Shown here one piece after another: positions 23,607-32,054 of a DNA stretch of 64,000 nucleotides. Source of the stretch: JBBRGK01 sp036741355 (GTDB taxonomy: Bacteria > Chloroflexota > Dehalococcoidia > CAUJGQ01); the NCBI GenBank assembly GCA_036741355.1, contig DAINSK010000002.1:62001-126000 (forward strand), given 5' to 3'. Position 1 is the stretch's first letter. The number at the start of each line of letters is the position of its first letter. The notes beneath the pieces are model-generated. The model did not search any database. It saw nothing but the letters and a program-made list of their open reading frames with translations, and was not told the origin of the DNA. The position numbers were made by a program, and so were the translations under genes.

Positions 23607-25262
23607 TCAGTCCACCACCTCGATTGCCAGACGGAACGCCGGCAGCCGGTAGCCGAGCGGCAGGCCAGGCGTGTCGATACGGTACGAGAGCAGCGGTTCT
23701 TGATAGCCCCACGGTGCCTCGCCGTGACTGCCCTGGTAAACCATCGGGTAAAGGTCTATCAGGTGAATGCCCGGTGCGCCGGTGGCAACCAGGTTGACGG
23801 TCACATCGCCGTTGCTGGCAAAGCCGCAGGCAAAACCGATGTAGGCATTGTCGTAGGTCATCGCGGTGCCGTTGTCGAGTTCCGTCCAGCCGACGCCCTT
23901 GATGTGGACCGTGAACACGTCACCGGCCTTCACCTGCTGTGGCGTGACGCCGACCAGGCTGCGTTCCACGAAGTACGGAATCTGGGCGATGACCGAATCA
24001 CCGCTCACCAATTTCACCACATGCCAGCCGCCGAGGTCGTCCGGCACTTGGAAGAGTGCGTTCAGCGTCCCGTCGGCGCCCGTGGTGCCCTTACCAACCG
24101 GCGTATCCGTCAGCGCCCAGCCGGTGGGGCTGGTGCGGTTGCCGCGCGCGGTAACCCAGATGATGTCGACGTCGCTCTGCGCCTGCAGACCGCCGGCTGT
24201 CACCGTCACCTGGGACAGGATCGGGCCCGACACGGGCAATACGGACGCCTTCCCGGCGGCAGTGGCGTTGCCTGTGTCGGCCGTGGTGCTGGGCGCCGCC
24301 GCGCTCGTCAGCGATGCAACGTTCTGCGCCGGCCAATCAACCGAGGCCTGCGGCATCGTCTTATCGTCGGTAATCGTGAACCAGAGCCGCCAGTCGGGAA
24401 TGTTGGCAGTCCCCGATTGCTGGTTGTTCAGGAAGGGCACGGAGCGGGCGCCGTGATCGATGTCGATCACGTGCTTGCCGGAGGCCCCGGAGGCGCGGAT
24501 GCTGCCCTCAGTGGTCCCGCGCGTGGTGACGGCAGTGATGATCCCCACGGGCATGTTGTCGTAGCGCACGTCGATCGTGTTGTTGTACTGCGACGAACCG
24601 AGACCCGTCACCATGATCGTGATTGCGGTGCCGATGGCGCCCTGCTCAGGACTGATCGACACCTGGCGCATGATACGGAAGCCGCCGTGGGCGACGTCCT
24701 GCCCGTCGACGCTCAGGGAGATGTCGTGCACTTCGCCGAAGTCTTCGGGAGCCTTGAACGACGCTTGCAGCGTGCCGTCCGCGCCGATCGGCGCCGTTCC
24801 CAGCGCCAGGCGCTTGTCGGTAAAGACGCGCTTGTTGAACGTTACGTTTTCTGGACTTGCCGTGGTGTCGTACCTCCCATCGACGGTTGCCCAGATGAGA
24901 CTGGCTGTTTTACCCGGGGGCAGCCCGTCGGCGGTCACCGTGAACGGCGTCCCTGCGGGACCGTTGTCGGGAGCGCTCTTAATCAGGCGCAGATTTTGTT
25001 GCGGCGGACCGGAAGGGATCGCCGCAGCAGGCTTAGCCTGAGCGGTGGCCGTCGCGACCGCCGGCGCTGCCGAGGGCGCGACGGCGCTTCCCGTCGAGGT
25101 GCTGGCGGCGGCCGCAACCGGTGTTGCGGCCCCCGGCTGCCCGCCGCTCTTGCCGGAGTTCGAACAGCCGGAGATGAGGCCCGTTGCGATGACCGCGATT
25201 GCGACGCTCCACCATCGGCTTTTCTGGTGCACGGGAGTACTGCTGGCTCGCGTTGCGGGCAT
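23607..25262 (-). CDS. Lipoprotein with two duplicated pairs of Ig-like domains
   Basis: A 551-residue exported lipoprotein (lipobox ATGLISGCSNS near residue 30) with an Ala/Ser/Thr linker. Two homologous halves follow: GTPFTVTADGLPPGKTASLI, IGADGTLQASFKAPEDFGEV, GAIGTAITIMVTGLG, GKHVIDIDHG; and SQVTVTAGGLQAQSDVDIIW, TGADGTLNALFQVPDDLGGW, KAGDVFTVHIKGVGW, GIHLIDLYP. Each half therefore contains two beta-sandwich domains of IPT/Ig type. ATG 25262 is taken over the upstream GTG because GGAGG lies 8 bases before it. It ends the module B operon. Adhesion or scaffolding at the cell surface is possible; no catalytic motif is seen. Confidence 0.7.
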   Translation of the reverse strand: MPATRASSTPVHQKSRWWSVAIAVIATGLISGCSNSGKSGGQPGAATPVAAAASTSTGSAVAPSAAPAVATATAQAKPAAAIPSGPPQQNLRLIKSAPDNGPAGTPFTVTADGLPPGKTASLIWATVDGRYDTTASPENVTFNKRVFTDKRLALGTAPIGADGTLQASFKAPEDFGEVHDISLSVDGQDVAHGGFRIMRQVSISPEQGAIGTAITIMVTGLGSSQYNNTIDVRYDNMPVGIITAVTTRGTTEGSIRASGASGKHVIDIDHGARSVPFLNNQQSGTANIPDWRLWFTITDDKTMPQASVDWPAQNVASLTSAAAPSTTADTGNATAAGKASVLPVSGPILSQVTVTAGGLQAQSDVDIIWVTARGNRTSPTGWALTDTPVGKGTTGADGTLNALFQVPDDLGGWHVVKLVSGDSVIAQIPYFVERSLVGVTPQQVKAGDVFTVHIKGVGWTELDNGTAMTYDNAYIGFACGFASNGDVTVNLVATGAPGIHLIDLYPMVYQGSHGEAPWGYQEPLLSYRIDTPGLPLGYRLPAFRLAIEVVD

Positions 25263-25328
25263 GATTGCAACCTCCACGGGGTGTTTCAGTGGGTGTCCGC
25301 TTCGTTCAAACGGTTGCGTCCGAACGAC

Positions 25329-26174
25329 CTACGCGACGACTTTTGGCAGCGAGTTCTCGCCCGGCGCCGCGATGACGGGCGGCGACCAGGTGAACGCCCT
25401 GCCATCCTTCATGGTGATCTGGACGCTGAACGGGACGGCGCCCAGCGGGAAGTCCTGCGGGACCTCCCAGTTCGAACTCCACATCCACGGCGCATCGGGG
25501 ACCTGCCCGCCGCCACGCTGCGAGAAGCTACCGGTGGCCTGGATGTCGTTCGGCAGCAGTACCTTGACCGTCGCCGCTTCGTTATTCGTCACCCGCTTGC
25601 CTGAAGAGATGTCGACGATCTCGTAGCGCCAGACGATCTTCTGACCGCGGCTGAAGACGCTGCTCGGAGTGCAGGCGACGTTCGAAACCACCAGCGATGG
25701 ACCGGGGCTGGTGGTTGCCAGCACCTCCACGTATACATAGAAGGGCCCGACGCTGTCGCTGAGCGATGCTGGTGGCGTCGGTTTTGGCTTCGGGGTCACC
25801 CCCGGTGCCAGCGGTGTCGGAGACGGTGGCGGCGGAGCCGGGGTCACCTTGACCGACCCCATCAACAGCTTGACATTGGAGGCCCCTGCGGCCGCCGAAG
25901 GCTGCGTGGCTGCCGCCGCCGGAGCGCTCGCGGCAGTACCGGCCGGGGACGGAGCTACCGCTGCGGCTGCTGAGGGAGTGCCTCCCTTCTGCGCCGCCGC
26001 GAGCTGCGCTTGAAGCTGCTGCTGCTGGTTCTGTGTGTCCTGGAGTTGCTGGCGCACCTTATCGTACTGTGCTTTCGAGACGGAGTTGTCGCCGCTGCAT
26101 GCTGCCGCCAGCATTAGAGCGGGTCCAACGAGGGTCAGTGTGCCCAGGTATCGGAGTGTCTTCATACTTACCAT
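25329..26174 (-). CDS. Coiled-coil lipoprotein
   Basis: A 281-residue lipoprotein: signal ending in LMLAAACSG, a Gln-rich coiled coil (YDKVRQQLQDTQNQQQQLQA), an Ala/Pro-rich linker, a short Pro-rich spacer (PAPPPPSPTPLAPG), and a C-terminal beta-rich domain of about 150 residues (VYVEVLATTSPGPSLVVSNV, IVWRYEIVDISSGKRV, FPLGAVPFSVQITMKDGRAF) that may be another Ig-like fold. ATG 26174 has GAGG about 9 bases upstream. It lies between the cupredoxin protein and the duplicated Ig lipoprotein in the module B operon. No enzymatic function is suggested. Confidence 0.65.
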   Translation of the reverse strand: MVSMKTLRYLGTLTLVGPALMLAAACSGDNSVSKAQYDKVRQQLQDTQNQQQQLQAQLAAAQKGGTPSAAAAVAPSPAGTAASAPAAAATQPSAAAGASNVKLLMGSVKVTPAPPPPSPTPLAPGVTPKPKPTPPASLSDSVGPFYVYVEVLATTSPGPSLVVSNVACTPSSVFSRGQKIVWRYEIVDISSGKRVTNNEAATVKVLLPNDIQATGSFSQRGGGQVPDAPWMWSSNWEVPQDFPLGAVPFSVQITMKDGRAFTWSPPVIAAPGENSLPKVVA

Positions 26175-26235
26175 GATCACGTTCCTCTCTTTGACGTTTC
26201 GCCGAGCTCGGTCGGACCGCAGGCTGCGAGACCCC

Positions 26236-27123
26236 CTATGACCGCAAATGAGAAAGCCTGGCGACCTCGAACAACAGGGTCAAGAAAACGAGCCAGATAC
26301 CGACGATGACAATCAACAGGGCGGTCGGAGCCCAGGTACGCAGCCCATGCAGACTCACGCTGGACTCCGGCGGACGAGGCCCGAACAGCCGGCTCGCCGG
26401 AATCTGGGTGGTCAACTCGGCCGCGTCGTACAGCCCTGCACCGGGGAAGCGGATCACCAGTTTCTGCGAAGCCGGTTGGCTGGGACGGTAGACTACCTGC
26501 GCAATGCCTGCGGGCCCGGTCTTCGCCACTCCGACCTCGGCCAGACCGGTCCAGGCGACAAACTGCTCCTCGACCAGGAAGTGCACCTCGGCCTTCGTGA
26601 TCGGCTGGCCGCTGGGGTCGAGAAGCTGTGCGGCGAGCACCACGCTGTCGCCCTTGACGCTGGTGAGCGATGGGTTCGCGTTAATCGTCGGCTTCAGCAG
26701 GCTCGCCGTTGCGCCGCCGCCGCTGCCGGCGACGACTTTGACCGTGCCGGTTTGCAGCGCCGGATGCAGATCGCACTCGATGTCGCACTTGAAGTTGAAA
26801 CTGCCAATCTTGGTCGCAATGAACTTGACCGTCGCCTGGGTGTGATCGCGGTCGATCTGGTCGGAACTGACGTTGTAGCCCTCGAGCGCGATCACATGCT
26901 GGTCATCCAGGTAGGCTGTCTGGGCCCAGAGGAAAGTTAACTCCACGGCTTTTCCCTGCTCGACCTGGACGGTGAGCGGATCAAAGCCGAGGTCAGTGAT
27001 CTTGACCGTGAGCTTGGTTGGCTCGTCCGCCCGGGAGGGGTACAGCGCACCTGTCTGAAAGACGAGCAGGGCAAGCAGCGAGCAAGCAGCCAGCCCTAGA
27101 GTGCGGATCGGAATCGTCTTCAT
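26236..27123 (-). CDS. Cupredoxin plus Ig-like membrane protein (module B)
   Basis: A 295-residue exported protein: signal peptide, a cupredoxin domain (residues about 38-130), an Ig-like domain (about 145-240) and a C-terminal membrane helix (TALLIVIVGIWLVFLTLLFE). The cupredoxin ends FNFKCDIECDLHPALQTG, close to the CuA loop (Cys-x3-Cys-x3-His-x2-Met) of cytochrome oxidase subunit II but with one residue fewer before His and no Met. An upstream His (QHVIALEG) could be another ligand. It overlaps the NrfD stop by ATGA. This suggests a copper electron acceptor for the quinone-linked complex. Confidence 0.8.
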   Translation of the reverse strand: MKTIPIRTLGLAACSLLALLVFQTGALYPSRADEPTKLTVKITDLGFDPLTVQVEQGKAVELTFLWAQTAYLDDQHVIALEGYNVSSDQIDRDHTQATVKFIATKIGSFNFKCDIECDLHPALQTGTVKVVAGSGGGATASLLKPTINANPSLTSVKGDSVVLAAQLLDPSGQPITKAEVHFLVEEQFVAWTGLAEVGVAKTGPAGIAQVVYRPSQPASQKLVIRFPGAGLYDAAELTTQIPASRLFGPRPPESSVSLHGLRTWAPTALLIVIVGIWLVFLTLLFEVARLSHLRS

Positions 27124-28505
27124 CGCCGTGCACCTCCGAAGCGCGGAACCAGCCGTCCCCAGCGCGGCATCGGGTGGACCGACGGCTTCGGCGCGGGCTC
27201 GGGTTCCCACGTGAGGTGCTGCCAGCCCTCCTCCATGTCGGTGACCGAGATGATCGGGAAGAGCTTGACGAACACCGTGATGATGAGCGCGAAGCCGGCG
27301 AATGAGGCTGCTGTGATTGCGTACTCGACCCAGGTCGGGTTGTAGACGCCCCAGCTATAGGGCAGCAACGGCACAGTCAACGTGGGCACGACGATGATGA
27401 ACCGCTTGACCCACATGCCGATGTTAACCAGGATGGACACACCGAAGAGGATCGGGATAGTTCGTGTACGTGGTACAGAGGCGAGGATCATTGGAATGAT
27501 CTGGCCGCCGACGAACCCGATCCAGACGAGCGGCGCGTATTTGCCGAAAAACAGGACCTGCAGCAACGCGTCTTCGCCGCCCTGCATCTTGTACGCGGAG
27601 GTCAGGTAGTCGGCAAAGGTGAAGTACAGGTAGCCGGCGCCGAAGGCAACGAGCATCGTCGCCAGGTACTTGAAGTGCTTTTCGGTGAGGTACTCCTGCA
27701 GTCCCAGCAGCCGCCTGAAGATGAACATCAGGCTGATCAGCATGGCGGTGCCGGAGTACAGGGCGCCGACGACGAAGTAGGGAGCGAAGATCGCGCTGTC
27801 CCAACCTGCGCGATAGGTCATGCCAAAGATCCACGAGACGACCGAGTGGGTTGCGACGCCGAGGGGCATGACCAGCAGCATCATTACCCCGCCGAGCAAT
27901 TCCAGCCGGTGCCTCTGCTTTGGGGTACCGTGGAAGCCTGCCGCCAGGAACGAGTACAAATGGTGGCGCAGTCCTCGCGCCTGCTGGCTGGCTTTGTCGC
28001 GAAGCAGCGCGGCGTCTGGGATGAGGAACAGGTACAGGTACAGGGCGCTCGCCGCCAGGTACGTCGGAATCACCAGGATGTCCCAGACCAGCGGAGATTC
28101 GAGCCGGCCGTGCAGCACCAGGTTCATCAGGCGGTCCGGTCGACCCATGTCGATTGCCGGCATCAAGGCGCACATCGAGAGTGCAGCAACTGTGGTCAAC
28201 TCGGAGAAACGGGTCAACGGTCGCCGCCATTCGGCGCCTGTGAGGCGGAGGATGGCGGAGATGAAGGTGCCTGCCATGCTCAGCCCGCTGAAGAAGACAA
28301 AGTTGGAGATGTAGACGCCCCAGGTGACGGAGTCCCTCATGCCCGTGACGGCGAGCCCGTCGCGCAGCTGGCTGGCGTAGGCGACGAAGCCCACGACCAC
28401 CAGCGCCAGGAGCAGGGCCATCCAGGCGTACCAGATACGGGAAGCCGGCCCCAAGGGAGCAAGCGCCCTTGCCTCGAACCGTTGCCAGCGTTCATCGCGC
28501 GTCAT
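27120..28505 (-). CDS. NrfD/PsrC-like integral membrane subunit (module B)
   Basis: A 461-residue polytopic protein homologous along its length to the module A subunit: GMRDSVTWGVYISNFVFFSG, AIDMGRPDRLMNLVLHGRLE, THSVVSWIFGMTYRAGWDSA and FAPYFVVGALYSG. It would exchange electrons between menaquinone and the Fe-S partner. Start ATG 28505 overlaps the Fe-S gene stop and its own stop overlaps the cupredoxin gene start, so the three proteins are translationally coupled and probably form one complex. Confidence 0.88.
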   Translation of the reverse strand: MTRDERWQRFEARALAPLGPASRIWYAWMALLLALVVVGFVAYASQLRDGLAVTGMRDSVTWGVYISNFVFFSGLSMAGTFISAILRLTGAEWRRPLTRFSELTTVAALSMCALMPAIDMGRPDRLMNLVLHGRLESPLVWDILVIPTYLAASALYLYLFLIPDAALLRDKASQQARGLRHHLYSFLAAGFHGTPKQRHRLELLGGVMMLLVMPLGVATHSVVSWIFGMTYRAGWDSAIFAPYFVVGALYSGTAMLISLMFIFRRLLGLQEYLTEKHFKYLATMLVAFGAGYLYFTFADYLTSAYKMQGGEDALLQVLFFGKYAPLVWIGFVGGQIIPMILASVPRTRTIPILFGVSILVNIGMWVKRFIIVVPTLTVPLLPYSWGVYNPTWVEYAITAASFAGFALIITVFVKLFPIISVTDMEEGWQHLTWEPEPAPKPSVHPMPRWGRLVPRFGGARR

Positions 28506-29509
28506 TTATTCGGCTCCTGAGGGGTTGGGCTCGCGTGCTCACCGGCCGCCCCTTGCGGTTGGGGGGTGGGGCTGGCCATGCCCGGCATGGGTTGCGTCCC
28601 GGCCGCGTCAATAACGACGCCCTGCTGCTGCCAGGTGCGCGGCTGCTGCGGCAGTCGCTCGTCGTCGACCGAGCGGCCGTACTCTTGGCCGTGGCCGTGG
28701 ATGTACCACACGCGCGGGCGGGTCGCGAGTTCTTCTTTCAGCCGGTAGGCAGAGTTGTCATCGATCAGGCGAGAAAGCTTGACGACCTCCCGGCCGTTCG
28801 TGGCGACATCCTGCACCCAGTCGCCCAGATAGATGGCCCCCATCGGGCACTTCTCTGAGCATGCCGGCAACCGCCCGTTCGCCGTGCGATGGGCGCAAAG
28901 CATGCACTTCTCGACCGTGCCTTTACGGTGCGGCACCGGGTATTGCGGGCTGTAATTGGCGAACGTGGCACCCGGCGGATTGGGCGGCTGGCTCCAGTTA
29001 AAACGCCGTACGCCGTAGGGGCAGGCCGCCATGCACATGCGGCAGCCGATGCAGCGGTCCTGGTCCACGAGCACGACGCCTTGCTTGTCGTGGTACGTCG
29101 CTTCGACGGGGCAGACCTTTGTGCACGGCGCGTTTTCGCACTGCATGCATGGCCGTGGGAAGAACGAAGTGTGGCCGCCAGGATCCTGTACCTCGAGCAC
29201 TTCCAGCCACTGCTGACCAGGCGGGACGAAATGCTCGGCGTTACAGGCTTCAACGCACTGCGGCGCCTTGCCGATGGTCACGCAGCCGTCGCACTTGCGC
29301 AGGTCGATCACCAGCGCCCATTGCCGGTTCGGCTGCGTGCTCGTCGTGGTATTCTTGGCCGCCGGCTCCGCCGAGCCGATCTTGGCGATCGGGATGAACC
29401 CGACCGCGCCGAGAGCTGTGGCGACACCGATGCCGCCGAGCATCCGGCGGCGCGAGACGCGGCCGGCCGTCTTCGTCTGATGCGGAGGGGATACGCGCGC
29501 TTCTGACAT
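28502..29509 (-). CDS. NrfC/HybA-like ferredoxin subunit, four 4Fe-4S clusters (module B)
   Basis: A 335-residue exported Fe-S protein paralogous to 21997-22974. A twin-arginine region (GRVSRRRMLGGIGVATALGA) precedes cysteine groups KCDGCVTIGKAPQCVEAC, PCMQCENAPCTKVCP, RCIGCRMCMAACPYG and KCMLCAHRTANGRLPAC with SEKCP. The C terminus after YIHGHGQEYGRS is longer and Pro/Gln-rich compared with copy A. It is the first gene of a five-gene minus-strand operon (Fe-S, NrfD, cupredoxin-Ig, two lipoproteins) and is divergent from the NarL-type regulator. Confidence 0.88.
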   Translation of the reverse strand: MSEARVSPPHQTKTAGRVSRRRMLGGIGVATALGAVGFIPIAKIGSAEPAAKNTTTSTQPNRQWALVIDLRKCDGCVTIGKAPQCVEACNAEHFVPPGQQWLEVLEVQDPGGHTSFFPRPCMQCENAPCTKVCPVEATYHDKQGVVLVDQDRCIGCRMCMAACPYGVRRFNWSQPPNPPGATFANYSPQYPVPHRKGTVEKCMLCAHRTANGRLPACSEKCPMGAIYLGDWVQDVATNGREVVKLSRLIDDNSAYRLKEELATRPRVWYIHGHGQEYGRSVDDERLPQQPRTWQQQGVVIDAAGTQPMPGMASPTPQPQGAAGEHASPTPQEPNK

Positions 29510-29581
29510 CGCCCACGCTCCAGGATTCTGATCCCGGCTTCAGCTTAGGCCGGCGGCTTCCGCATCCGACACGTGCGTTAC

Positions 29582-29598
29582 GCGGTGTCGAACACCGC
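29582..29598. promoter_or_regulatory. perfect inverted repeat between Fe-S gene and regulator
   Basis: GCGGTGT-CGA-ACACCGC, a 7-bp dyad with 3-bp spacer, lies in the divergent promoter region of module B. The sequence is degraded at the matching place in copy A. It is a natural candidate for the operator of the divergent response regulator; half-sites also occur at 14660-14678. Confidence 0.4.
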
Positions 29599-29736
29599 AA
29601 TTGGACGGCCTCTCACCCGCTACTTGGCGGGTGGCGTGTGGGGCAAAACCCGCTTGTGACGAGCGCAAATCCCATGCATGATCTTGGCAGGACGCCGCGT
29701 TCCGATCGGAGGGTGACGCCGAAGGTGGGGCCTGCG

Positions 29737-30393
29737 ATGGTGCGCGTTGCACTGGCTGAGGACCATGTCCTGGTACGGGAGGGCGTGAGACGCGCGCTCG
29801 GCGAAGCCGGTGACATCGAAGTCGTAGGCGAAGCAAGCGATGGGCTGACCGCGGTCGAACTCGCACGCGATCTGCGGCCGGACGTCTTCGTGATAGACAT
29901 CGCCATGCCGGTGCTGAACGGCATCGAAGCGACCCGGCGCGTGCGTGAGGCGTCGCCACAAACGGCGGTGCTCATCCTCACGGCATCGGATGAAGAGGAG
30001 TACGTCGTCTCGCTGCTGGAAGCCGGCGCGATGGGCTACCTCTTGAAGACATGCAGTAGCGAAGAGCTGGTCCGGGCGGTTCGCGGCGTTCATGCAGGCA
30101 ACGTCGTGCTCGACCCGTTGGCCGCAAAAGCGCTGATGGCGCATTTGCGGGTGCCCACTCGAGCGACAGTAGAAACGCCTGCATTTACGGAACGCGATCG
30201 GGAGATCCTGGGACTCGCAGCTCACGGGATGACGAACAAAGCGATCGGAGCCCAGCTCGGCATCAGTCCACGGACCGTTCAGGACCACTTTGAGCACATC
30301 TTTGCGAAGCTTCAGGTCAGCTCACGGACCGAAGCGGTGGCAAAAGCGATGAGCATGGGTCTGCTCGGCAAAGACGAGGAGATCGGCGAATGA
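29737..30393 (+). CDS. NarL/LuxR-family response regulator (module B)
   Basis: A 218-residue regulator: receiver domain with LAEDHVLVREGV, phospho-Asp in DVFVIDIAMPVLNG, LILTASDEEE and GYLLKT; LuxR-type HTH (FTERDREILGLAAHGMTNKA, LGISPRTVQDHFEHIFAKLQ). ATG 29737 is where similarity to 14806-15456 begins; in-frame sequence upstream belongs to the duplicated promoter region. The stop overlaps the kinase start (ATGA). It probably controls the divergent Fe-S/NrfD operon. Confidence 0.92.
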   Translation: MVRVALAEDHVLVREGVRRALGEAGDIEVVGEASDGLTAVELARDLRPDVFVIDIAMPVLNGIEATRRVREASPQTAVLILTASDEEEYVVSLLEAGAMGYLLKTCSSEELVRAVRGVHAGNVVLDPLAAKALMAHLRVPTRATVETPAFTERDREILGLAAHGMTNKAIGAQLGISPRTVQDHFEHIFAKLQVSSRTEAVAKAMSMGLLGKDEEIGE

Positions 30394-31889
30394 ACGGCGA
30401 CGCGGCGGCGGCCGTGAGCGAGCCCTGGCGTGTACCGCCCGCGCTCCACGTCCGCAGTCTGCTGCGGTGGGCCAACACACGCCTTCACAGCCCTGTCTTC
30501 TGGGGTGTTCAGGTCGGGGTCGTCGCGATCACCCTTCTCCACTACTATCTCGAGGCGACAGGCATCTGGAAGCCCTTCGAAACCACAGTCGTCATGCTCT
30601 ACGTCGTCCCGGTCACCGTGGCAGCGCTCAGCTTCAGCCGCGAGGGTGGGATCGCGACGAGCATCTGGGCAGGGTTGCTGACGTTGCCGGACATCTTCCT
30701 CTGGCACCGGCAGGACTTCAACTGGCTCGAGGACGCCGTTCCCGCCGCCATGATCGTGTGCATCGGCGTCGTGCTTGCATCGCGTGTCGAAAGTGAGACG
30801 CGTCAGCGGACCCTGACCGAAAGAGCGCGGGCTGAACTGCAGCGGCTCGCGTCGCGGTACCGCAGCCTCTTCGAGAGTGCTGGGGACGCCGTGCTGGTCT
30901 TCGACCGGTCAGGCCATATCTTGCTTGCGAATCCGGCGGCGTCACATCAACTGGGGCATAGCGTCACCGCACTGCAGACGTCAAGTCTGCAAGACGTACT
31001 CGGGCTACAGGCAGCCGAGCCACTGTTGCACGTCTTCGACAGCGGCGACGCTGAACACGACGGCGATCCGCGGCCGGGCCGGCAGCAGATTGTGGTGGAC
31101 AGCGGGACGGCAACTGCGAAGGTCATGGACGCCGCGTGGGCGATCGTGGAGGACGAATCGCACCAAATCGCCGCGCAGGCGGTGTTGCGCGACGTCACGC
31201 TTCAGCGTGAACGCGAGGAAAGCCTGCGCCTGTACGCCCATCAGGTGACGCTGGCGCAGGAACGTGAACGGCAGCGGATCGCGCGGGAGCTCCACGACGA
31301 ACCGGTGCAATTGCTGGTCTCGCTCTGCCAGGGGCTGGATCAACTCGGCGTAGCCCAACGCACGGGCAGGGAGCCGCCGGCTCCCGACACACTGCGCGAG
31401 ATGGCGAAGCAAGCGTTGGACAGCGTGCGGCGCTTCGCGCGCGATCTGCGCCCGACGCTTCTCGACGACCTCGGACTGATTGCCGCGATTCACTGGCTGG
31501 TCTCCGATATGGGGCGGCGCCTCGGCATCGAGGCGCGTATGGAAACAGCCGGCAGCCTACGACGGCTCGACGCGGAAGTGACGCTGTTTCGGGTCGTGCA
31601 GGAGGCTCTGCACAATACAGAACGGCATGCATCGGCCTCAACGGTTCTGGTGCAGGTGCGTTTTCTGCCGAAGAGCGTTTTCCTCACCATTACCGATAAC
31701 GGCAAGGGATTCACGCCGCCGACAGCCCTGCACAGCCTGGTGGGCGAGGGACACCTTGGCTTGCTCGGCATGCAGGAGCGGGTGCAGCTCCTGGGCGGGA
31801 GCTTGGCGCTGAGCGCGAGCCCCGGCCGGGGGGTACGGATCGAGGTGAGCGTACCCGACGCTGCAGCGCCGTCAGCCGCGAGCATCTGA
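30390..31889 (+). CDS. NarL-type sensor histidine kinase with PAS domain (module B)
   Basis: A 499-residue kinase paralogous to 15453-16970. Hydrophobic segments at about residues 35-135 (VGVVAITLLHYYLEATGIW, TTVVMLYVVPVTVAALSF), a PAS domain (RYRSLFESAGDAVLVFDRSG), HisKA_3 with the phospho-His in IARELHDEPVQLLVSL, and an HATPase_c domain (NTERHASA, DNGKGFTPP, LGLLGMQERVQLLGG). The signal may be membrane redox state or a small molecule bound by PAS; no haem or Fe-S ligand motif is obvious. Confidence 0.9.
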   Translation: MNGDAAAAVSEPWRVPPALHVRSLLRWANTRLHSPVFWGVQVGVVAITLLHYYLEATGIWKPFETTVVMLYVVPVTVAALSFSREGGIATSIWAGLLTLPDIFLWHRQDFNWLEDAVPAAMIVCIGVVLASRVESETRQRTLTERARAELQRLASRYRSLFESAGDAVLVFDRSGHILLANPAASHQLGHSVTALQTSSLQDVLGLQAAEPLLHVFDSGDAEHDGDPRPGRQQIVVDSGTATAKVMDAAWAIVEDESHQIAAQAVLRDVTLQREREESLRLYAHQVTLAQERERQRIARELHDEPVQLLVSLCQGLDQLGVAQRTGREPPAPDTLREMAKQALDSVRRFARDLRPTLLDDLGLIAAIHWLVSDMGRRLGIEARMETAGSLRRLDAEVTLFRVVQEALHNTERHASASTVLVQVRFLPKSVFLTITDNGKGFTPPTALHSLVGEGHLGLLGMQERVQLLGGSLALSASPGRGVRIEVSVPDAAAPSAASI

Positions 31890-32054
31890 GCATGCTGTCC
31901 TTTGCCGGACTCCCGTACGGATATTACCCGACAGACAGGAGCCGGCAGCGGGCGCACAGTGGCAATAGGCGAACGGCTCCAGCCTCAGCCTCCAGAAGCG
32001 AACTCGGTCAGTCAGCGGACGGCGTTCGGCGCCGTCATAGAAGGGAGCGAGGAC

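Noticed and set aside
23583..25604. 673-codon plus-strand frame opposite the Ig lipoprotein
   Set aside because: Antisense shadow of a GC-rich gene; the opposite strand has a lipobox and coherent domain repeats.
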